Made by a program: the position numbers and the translations under genes | Shown: in pieces, positions 58,023 through 64,000 of the stretch | Position numbering within the stretch: position 1 is the first letter of the stretch | Layout of the letters: each line of letters opens with the position of its first letter | Assembly: GCA_037447655.1 (NCBI GenBank) | Contig: JBBHKE010001153.1 | Location: forward strand, 39,521-103,520 | Length of the DNA stretch: 64,000 nt | Origin: Zygnema cylindricum | Lineage: Eukaryota > Streptophyta > Zygnematophyceae > Zygnematales > Zygnemataceae | Direction of reading: 5' to 3' | The notes under the pieces: model-generated | Seen by the model: only the letters and a program-made list of their open reading frames with translations | Told to the model about the DNA's origin: nothing | Database searches by the model: none

Positions 58023-58663
58023 TTACTCAGATTTTGAAAAAAAAAACGGTCGGTTTCGGGTATGGAATTTTTTGACTTTTACGACCTCCGCCTTCGGCAG
58101 ATGAGGAGGAGGGATGGCAAAGATATGGGAAGAAACTTCACAAGTTTTAGTGTGAAAATTTTGATTCAGAGACGTAGAGTTTCCGAGAAGGAAAGAGGTC
58201 TAAGGTCCATAACTGGTTGACGCCAAAAAAATAGTGGAAAGGCAAGGCCAATTTTAAGAAGTGTACTGTATGCATACTTTTTAGTTTTGTTCGCACTGGA
58301 CTGCCCGTATAGTAAATCTCGCACACTAAACCTATGCTGAAGAGCCTCCCATGCGGATGTAAAAAAACCATTTCCCATTTGTCGTATTGCACATGTTCAA
58401 TATTTGTTCACAGACCGAAGCTGAGTTTCATGAAAAATATACGGAATAATGTCATGCTCATAAAAAATACGGGATTGACAACCCTACACTTGCATGGTTT
58501 GAACAGGCACCCGTATAGTGTATCCACAAATGAAACAAAGCGTTCACACATGGTTCAATTCATAGTTTCTAAGTACAGTGCCATAGGTTGTAGATCAATG
58601 CATACATTATGCATTGTGATACAATATGAGAACATTCTATATAGTATGGGTGTTAAAATAGTA

Positions 58664-59204
58664 CACCGCCAATCGTTATTAGCGTTGTGTACACTAATTC
58701 CATCCCGATTTTTGTTTTTTTTTATTCTCCATTAGTGTAGTTCATTCTATTTATTTCTTTATTCTATTTAGGGTTATATTCAGTGCGTTGTCTCTTAAAT
58801 AGAGTTGTGTACGGTCAGTGTCAGACAGTACATAAATGTACCTTTTTAAGTAAAAAATTTCAATAAATTAGTTTTAGTAACCGCAAACGCATGAGAATGT
58901 GCGTTATAAAAAGGAAAAAAAACCAGGTCGTAAAAAATCCCGTTCCCACATATTCGTCCGACAGCCGCGTTTCGACCGTGTGAATGTGCGATTTGTGTAC
59001 GATTTGTCAGATTTTGTACGGAGACCTATATTAGTGTAAGCATGTTTTGCGACCGACATTTTTTTTTCAAAGATCCAAATTACCATAATCAAACAATTAG
59101 AATGTATGATTTTTTCCAAAATTTTCAGATTCTTAAATAGCGTACACCACTGTTGCTATTATTATACGCTAATCAAACTCCCACGCTAATAACGATTGGC
59201 GGTG
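58664..59204. mobile_element. TA-target element, long class
   Basis: Ends CACCGCCAATCGTTATTAGCG and its complement, TA at 58662-58663 and 59205-59206. It is 541 bp, with the internal block GTCAGACAGTACATAAATG. Non-coding. Confidence 0.92.
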
Positions 59205-59224
59205 TAGTTAAAGTTGCGGGTTGT

Positions 59225-59900
59225 GGGTGAAGTTCCAAGAGACGAAAAGTGAGGCTGTTTGCAGAAATCCGTACTTTTCCGTATCATTGAAGAACAACAA
59301 TCTAGAAGTTCCGACCATAATTTTCCACGTGTCCACGCGCAAACATTGACCGTTCGATTACTTTTGGCTCCTCCTCCGAGAAGCAATCGCGCTATCCGGC
59401 TCTGTGATTGGTCACCCACCTCCCGGAGGTGGCTAGTCAACTGCAGACTGTCTTACACGTGGATGGTAATGATTTTCCAGCGTGGATTGTCACAATAACC
59501 GTAATTTGTACGCGTCGCACAGGCCACGTGTCCTCGAACAAGGTGGAGGTGCCCTCCACCAAAATCTGACGAAAAATCGGAGGTGGCAACTGGCAAGTCA
59601 ACTACGGATTGTGTTACACGTGGACGATGAATATCTGTGTCACAGTCACCGGAATTCTCAGTTTACTTGCTTCGCACAGGCCACGTGTCTTTGAACAGGG
59701 TGGACGCGCCTCCACCAAAATCCAACAGAAAATCTTTGTCGAAAAATATCTATCTCGTCACGCTCGTTTTGTCTTTCCTTTAGGTTCGTGGTTTCCCGCG
59801 CTTCGGAGTTTTCGTCTCCAAAAAGAGAAAGGCTGAAAAACAACCGTTGAAAAGGACAAGAGCGCCTGCGAATAGAAGGGGCCTTCAGTGGTACATTGAC
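59225..59900. mobile_element. Harbinger-like relic with tandem duplication
   Basis: GGGTGAAGTTCCAAGAGACG near 59225 resembles the left end of the element at 60520. The interior has an imperfect palindrome around 59404-59446 (core ACCTCCCGGAGGT). A duplicated block of about 160 bp starts near 59438 and 59598 (CAGGCCACGTGTC in both). No right end was found. Confidence 0.55.
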
Positions 59901-60712
59901 GTAGTACACATAATTCGTACAGTAATAAATTAATTATATACACCGCGAATCGTAATTAGAGTAAATAACGCTAATTCGGTAGCCCTAAATTTCGACTCTA
60001 TCGCCTTAAATAGAGTAAATGATTCTAAAATTTTCATTATACTATTTAATGTAAGGTTTAATTATCGTGAACAAATATAATATAGTTCGTTACAAATAGT
60101 GTGGAATACAGATGACGTCTGACCGTGCAGAATTGTATTTTTATAAGTAAAAAGGTACAAATGATGATTTAATAGAATCCTGCTCGCACGTGAAATCGCA
60201 CTAAACAAAATATCAATCATATCGAAAAAAAGCCGTTCGCATAACTGTCGTCCGTCGACAGCATCGTCGTCAGTATGAACATTAACTCACATTCAGCGCG
60301 ACAAATAGTACTAACGTCATAATGACGTCAAAACTATACGGACTGACAGATTTTGTACGTCTACGTAATTTAGTGTTCATAATTTCAGCGCGGATAACTA
60401 TTGCCGGCATAACTCAATGTAGAGTACTTAAATAAATTAGAGTAAACTTCTTATGTGAAAATGTTTTGTCACACAAATTGGCGTTCATAACTCTAATTGT
60501 TTTTTTTTTTGTTTTTTTAGGTTGAAGTTCCATTAGACGAAAAGTGAGGTTGTTTACATAAAATCGGACCTCTCCGTACTACGACGTACGTCTTATTTTG
60601 TTTTTATGCGGAAAATAACATTACAAAGAATCTTGCTAATATTCTCCAAATGTCTGGGAGTTAATAGTGACCGTTGGATATTTTTTTGCGAAGCATTCGC
60701 TTCGATTTTTTT

Positions 60713-60754
60713 TGTAATTGGTGATGTACCTCGCGAGGTACATCACCAATTACA
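60713..60754. repeat. Perfect 42-bp palindrome
   Basis: TGTAATTGGTGATGTACCTC followed, around a central GC, by the exact complement GAGGTACATCACCAATTACA. It lies inside the Harbinger-like element. The related elements have palindromes at the equivalent place with different arm sequences (63489-63533, 59404-59446). Confidence 0.95.
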
Positions 60755-61003
60755 GAAAAAATTGAGCCGCGACACATTGGATAATGAGCATACGTGTCAA
60801 TATGGCAACCAACGAAAATAAAAAAAATTTACACACGATATACGCATTCAAAAATCCAGCAGAAAATACAAACGAAATCTCGTAACGCACTTTTGTCACG
60901 CTATTTTTGTTGTCGCCCATTCGTCACACTATTTCTGGAAGCGCTCATTCGTTCTCGCGTAAAAACAGAAACCCTAAAAAAATGAGGTGATATCTGACAA
61001 CTA

Positions 61004-61686
61004 CACCGCGCATCGTTATTAGTGTCAAAGTTTAAATAGTGTAAAAAAAAATTAGTGTTAACAATTCTAATTTAGTGCGAGAAACGTGGCAGATTATGGT
61101 CCACTTCCTTTAATAGAGTTGCTTATTTAATTTCGAAAATCATGTACACTATTTTTGGAAAAAAATCAAAATTTTAAGAACCCAAATTAGAGTCGTTGAC
61201 ACCATAGTTCAAAAGTAGGTGACCGTACGCCCATACAGTATGCCTAATGTATGCAAAAGATACAATATGGCCTTAAGACCCATATTGTATTGGCCTCAAA
61301 ATGAAATAAAATAGTAACAGGGTTGAGTTGCACATGGGTCGATAGAGAATTAAACGTCATGTCTAAATTTGAAAAAAAAATCGGACAAAAAAATATTTTT
61401 CTGTGAGTTTTGAGCGACTTTTTATTTAAACCGTCAGATTTGGACGATCTGACGGTCGTTGATGGAAAGTAACGATCTAAGAAGATCACATGAAAAGCCC
61501 ATAACACAACTTACGATGGGACTATCGTCAGATTCGGACGATCGGACGGTCGCTGATGAAAGTAGCGATCTAAGAAGATCACATGGAAAGCTCGTAACAC
61601 AACTTACGCTAAAGGCGGCCTACAAAAGGCCTACCAAAAAACGCCTACTTTTGAACTATGGTTGACACTAATAACGATGCGCGGTG
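61004..61686. mobile_element. TA-target element, third level of the nest
   Basis: Ends CACCGCGCATCGTTATTAGTG and its complement, TA at 61002-61003 and 61687-61688. The ends match 49774-50311, but without its own insert this copy is only about 217 bp. Interrupted by 61203-61660. Confidence 0.92.
61203..61660. mobile_element. hAT-like CATAGTTC element, innermost of the nest
   Basis: Starts CATAGTTCAAAAGTAGGTG and ends CGCCTACTTTTGAACTATG. Flanked by a perfect 8-bp duplication GTTGACAC (61195-61202 and 61661-61668). It is 458 bp. Internal blocks TCTAAGAAGATCACATG occur twice in tandem (near 61477 and 61568). Confidence 0.95.
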
Positions 61687-61974
61687 TAGCCACTGGAAAG
61701 AGTACAAACGTGTTGAACGATGACCTGGTACGCACGTACATGGTACGCAAATGAATATTTTTGGTCGGTGTAAAAATCATTGACGATTTTAAATATCAAA
61801 TCTAAAGCTACGTGGCATCACTCATTCTTACCACGTGGATTACAGAGTCTCCGCAATGTAATTTCGTTCAGATTGTAGCATTCTGTAATGTTGGCCGTAC
61901 AATTACAGAATGTCCTAATGGAACTTCACCCTTACTCTAATTTTTTCTTTACTCTAATTACGATTCGCGTTGTA

Positions 61975-63204
61975 GCATGAAAGTACAAAATCTACATTGA
62001 CATTGGACGGTTTGAAAAATCTTTGACGATTCTCAATATACAATCTATCTTGGGCTGTACGTCTGTACGACTGTACGTCTGTACGACTGTACCAGTCAAA
62101 GCAGAACTCCCTTTTTTACAAATATCACCCGATGGTCCGTAGTCCTAAATAGTACAGCTAGAAATGAAGTCCGTACAAGTACGGAAACCACCCGATGGAA
62201 CTTATCGATAGCTGCACATCCATCGATAGATAAATGAATGGGAATCATAGTAGCCGAACATTTAATGGAAAAGCATAGAATTTTAATGCGTTTATGAGGG
62301 ATTAAATATGTTTTAAAACGAAACTGTTGGATTTCACCAATCCAACGACAGAAAACTAAAGGAACTTAAATACCCATGGGACAGGTACCTTTTGTTAGAG
62401 GAACAACTGAATAGCGTACGCAAAGCTGTTCTTGATTTCTTGGACCGTTCGCAAACGATAAATATTTTTTTCTTGTCGTTTCCCGAATAATTTGTCGTCC
62501 CCAACGTTCTTTAAAAAGTTATCATCGGCGTCACGAGTGCCGTATTGCCGTGTTATAATGCTGACGTCAGTAGTGACGTCTCTTGACTGAAATAGGGGCG
62601 TGTGGCATGTACGGTGTTTGCTTGGATCCAGGTATGAAGGGAAAACGAAATTTTCAAAACTCGTTCTTGAATCGAAGAAAACTTGGCAACATGAAATACC
62701 ACCCTAATTCAAAGTTCAGCATAGTAATTAAGGTGAAGTCCATGGAATTTAATAGAGACAAATTTGAAATTCCCTTTACTCAAAATCCCCACGTGTCTCT
62801 GGACGAGAAATCGTACAATTTTCAACTTTCTTCACTCCAATTAGGGTTTAAACATCCTCCCGACGTACGAAAGTCTCAATATGCATTCTGTACGGCCATT
62901 ACATGTTGCGGGTTGAGCAGCCCGTTTTTTACAAAATTTTGTCGTTTGTAAAACTGTCGTGATTTATCTCGCATCAAGGTCGCCGTGAAAGACGAATTTA
63001 CCGTACATCTGTTTGTTGCAGTCCGCTGGTCCTGATTCTGACATGGCCATGATGACGCCGATAGATTTCATGTGACGTCGAATGGTGTCCTTTCGTTTTG
63101 GGAGTTCTCCAGTCTGTGTACGCCATGTCACGTCTCTGTTCACACGCCGTCATGCGTTTCACGTTACGTGTCCTCTTGTGGTTGTCACTGTCTCTTTTTC
63201 AATT
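61975..63204. other. Intergenic, nothing firmly recognised
   Basis: Short GTACGTCTGTACGACT-type repeats near 62055. A 122-residue open frame (62583-62951) has no family that I recognise and no codon or splice support. GTAC-rich. Confidence 0.4.
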
Positions 63205-63207
63205 TTA

Positions 63208-63640
63208 GGCTGACGTTCCATCAGGCGAAAAGTGGCGTAGTTTACAGAAATCCGCGACTCTTCGTACCAGACCGTACCGCCTATTTTGTTTTTATTAAAA
63301 AACATTACAGATAATCTTGCCGATAGTCTCCGAAGGTCTTGGAGGTTATACTGGCCGTCCATATCGTACCGCCTATTTTGTTTTTATTTAGAAAACAACA
63401 TTACAGAGATTCTTGCCGATCTCCGAAGGTCTTGGAGGATATACTGGCCGTCGGATGTTCATCTGCGAGGATTTCGCTTCATTTTTCTCTGTAACTGTCA
63501 ACCCACCTCGAGGAAGTGGGTTGGCAGATACAGAAAAAAAGAAATCGTGACACGCTGGACGATTAACCTACGTGTCATGATGTAAAACCAACGAAAAATT
63601 TTAGGATTTGCACATGACACGCGCTTTCCAGAATACAACC
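63208..63640. mobile_element. Harbinger-like relic with internal duplication
   Basis: TTA (63205-63207) then GGCTGACGTTCCATCAGGCG, akin to other Harbinger-like left ends here. A block with TACCGCCTATTTTGTTTTTA occurs twice (near 63277 and 63368). The imperfect palindrome at 63489-63533 parallels 60713-60754. No right end recognised. Confidence 0.6.
63489..63533. repeat. Imperfect palindrome in Harbinger-like relic
   Basis: CTGTAACTGTCAACCCACCT pairs with AAGTGGGTTGGCAGATACAG around a TCGA-containing centre with few mismatches. The arms differ from those of the palindrome at the equivalent position in 60520-61931. Confidence 0.85.
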
Positions 63641-63962
63641 GAAAATAAATACGAAGACATTCAATACGAAAACATTCTCTTTTTTGGACGTCTAGTTTGA
63701 AATTTTAGGCGTCGATGAGATGTTTTCTGTACGAAAACGTACGAACGAGTGTCGTTATTATGAATATCTTTCCGTGGACTTCTAAGCATTCTGGGCTCTG
63801 CCGACTGGAATTCCGTACGTGAAATTTGGTGACCCTGTTTGATTCTTCCCATTACGAGGACTTTTATTCCGTACGTGAATAAGTGACCCCTGTTGGACAC
63901 TTGGACTCTTTCCATTACAGCATAACGTACGGCCGATTTGGTCAACCTGCTGCGTGGCACTA

Positions 63963-64000
63963 CATCGCGAATCGTCATTAGAGTAAATTACTCTAATTCG
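63963..64000. mobile_element. TA-target element, left end cut by window end
   Basis: TA (63961-63962) then CATCGCGAATCGTCATTAGAG and TTACTCTAATTCG, resembling the left end of 59941-61972. The rest lies outside the window. Confidence 0.7.

Larger units (their letters stand above)
53962..58090. mobile_element. hAT-like transposon, CAGAGGTCGC family, copy 2, interrupted
   Basis: Starts CAGAGGTCGCAAACTG and ends ACGACCTCCG. The flanks CCTCTGGC (53954-53961) and CCTTCGGC (58091-58098) match at six of eight positions and are probably a decayed 8-bp duplication. Left arm 53962-54639 and right arm 58023-58090 align with the copy at 22845-24340; 3.4 kb (54640-58022) is inserted at a TTA. No transposase remnant as long as that of copy 1 is visible. 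Confidence 0.8.
60520..61931. mobile_element. Harbinger/Tourist-like element, second level of the nest
   Basis: Ends GGTTGAAGTTCCATTAGACG and CTAATGGAACTTCACCC, with TTA at 60517-60519 and 61932-61934. Related to 11517-12247. It contains a perfect 42-bp palindrome (60713-60754) and is itself interrupted by 61004-61686. Uninterrupted length about 727 bp. Confidence 0.9.
59941..61972. mobile_element. TA-target element, outermost of a four-level nest
   Basis: Left end CACCGCGAATCGTAATTAGAG, right end CTCTAATTACGATTCGCGTTG, TA at 59939-59940 and 61973-61974. It is interrupted by the Harbinger-like element at 60520-61931. Without the insert it is about 620 bp. Confidence 0.85.

Noticed and set aside
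62583-62951. 122-aa ORF as a host gene
   Set aside because: No recognisable domain, and it starts and ends in GTAC-rich intergenic DNA; too weak to annotate as a gene.

Overview
The window is nuclear DNA of a plant, probably a land plant. Evidence: a spliced LRR receptor-like kinase locus with 72-nt LRR exons, a spliced CDPK-related kinase closest to the plant PEPKR2 type, a Ty1/copia retrotransposon primed by an initiator-tRNA-Met-like site, and many GT-AG introns. I cannot place the lineage further; long introns and dense nested transposons suggest a large genome. No prokaryotic features, true tRNA or rRNA genes, or CRISPR arrays are seen. A run of 10 Ns (24735-24744) marks an assembly gap.

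Layout. 0.3-7.2 kb (minus): LRR receptor-like kinase exons; signal peptide, LRR N-cap and three LRR exons plus two kinase C-lobe exons are found, but not the transmembrane and kinase N-lobe exons, so it is probably a fragment. 7.2-11.5 kb: intergenic DNA with a long inverted repeat near 9.3-9.8 kb. 11.5-24.7 kb: many small DNA transposons. 24.7-29.1 kb: unassigned. 29.2-35.9 kb: a pogo/Tc1-mariner-type transposon with an intact four-exon transposase model (589 aa), an unrecognised 446-aa ORF in its large intron, and arrays of GTCGTCGCT repeats. 38.9-40.5 kb: more small transposons. 42.1-46.5 kb: the one clearly complete host gene, a four-exon PEPKR2-like kinase with an about 800-residue Ser/Arg-rich N-terminal extension. 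48.1-53.5 kb: a copia element with two 613-bp LTRs, gag and protease region but no integrase or reverse transcriptase, interrupted by a MITE. 54.0-64.0 kb: nested hAT-like, Harbinger-like and TA-target elements, including a four-level nest at 59.9-62.0 kb.

Three small-element classes recur, and their target duplications can be read directly: (1) TA-target elements with ends CACCG(C/T)GNATCG, in about 220-bp and 540-bp sizes; (2) Harbinger/Tourist-like elements with ends starting GGG and 3-bp TTA/TAA duplications; (3) hAT-like elements with 8-bp duplications, one with ends CATAGTTCAAAAGTAGG and one with ends CAGAGGTCGC. Nesting gives a relative order of insertion. Exon boundaries were set by eye from splice consensus and reading frame; no homology search was run.
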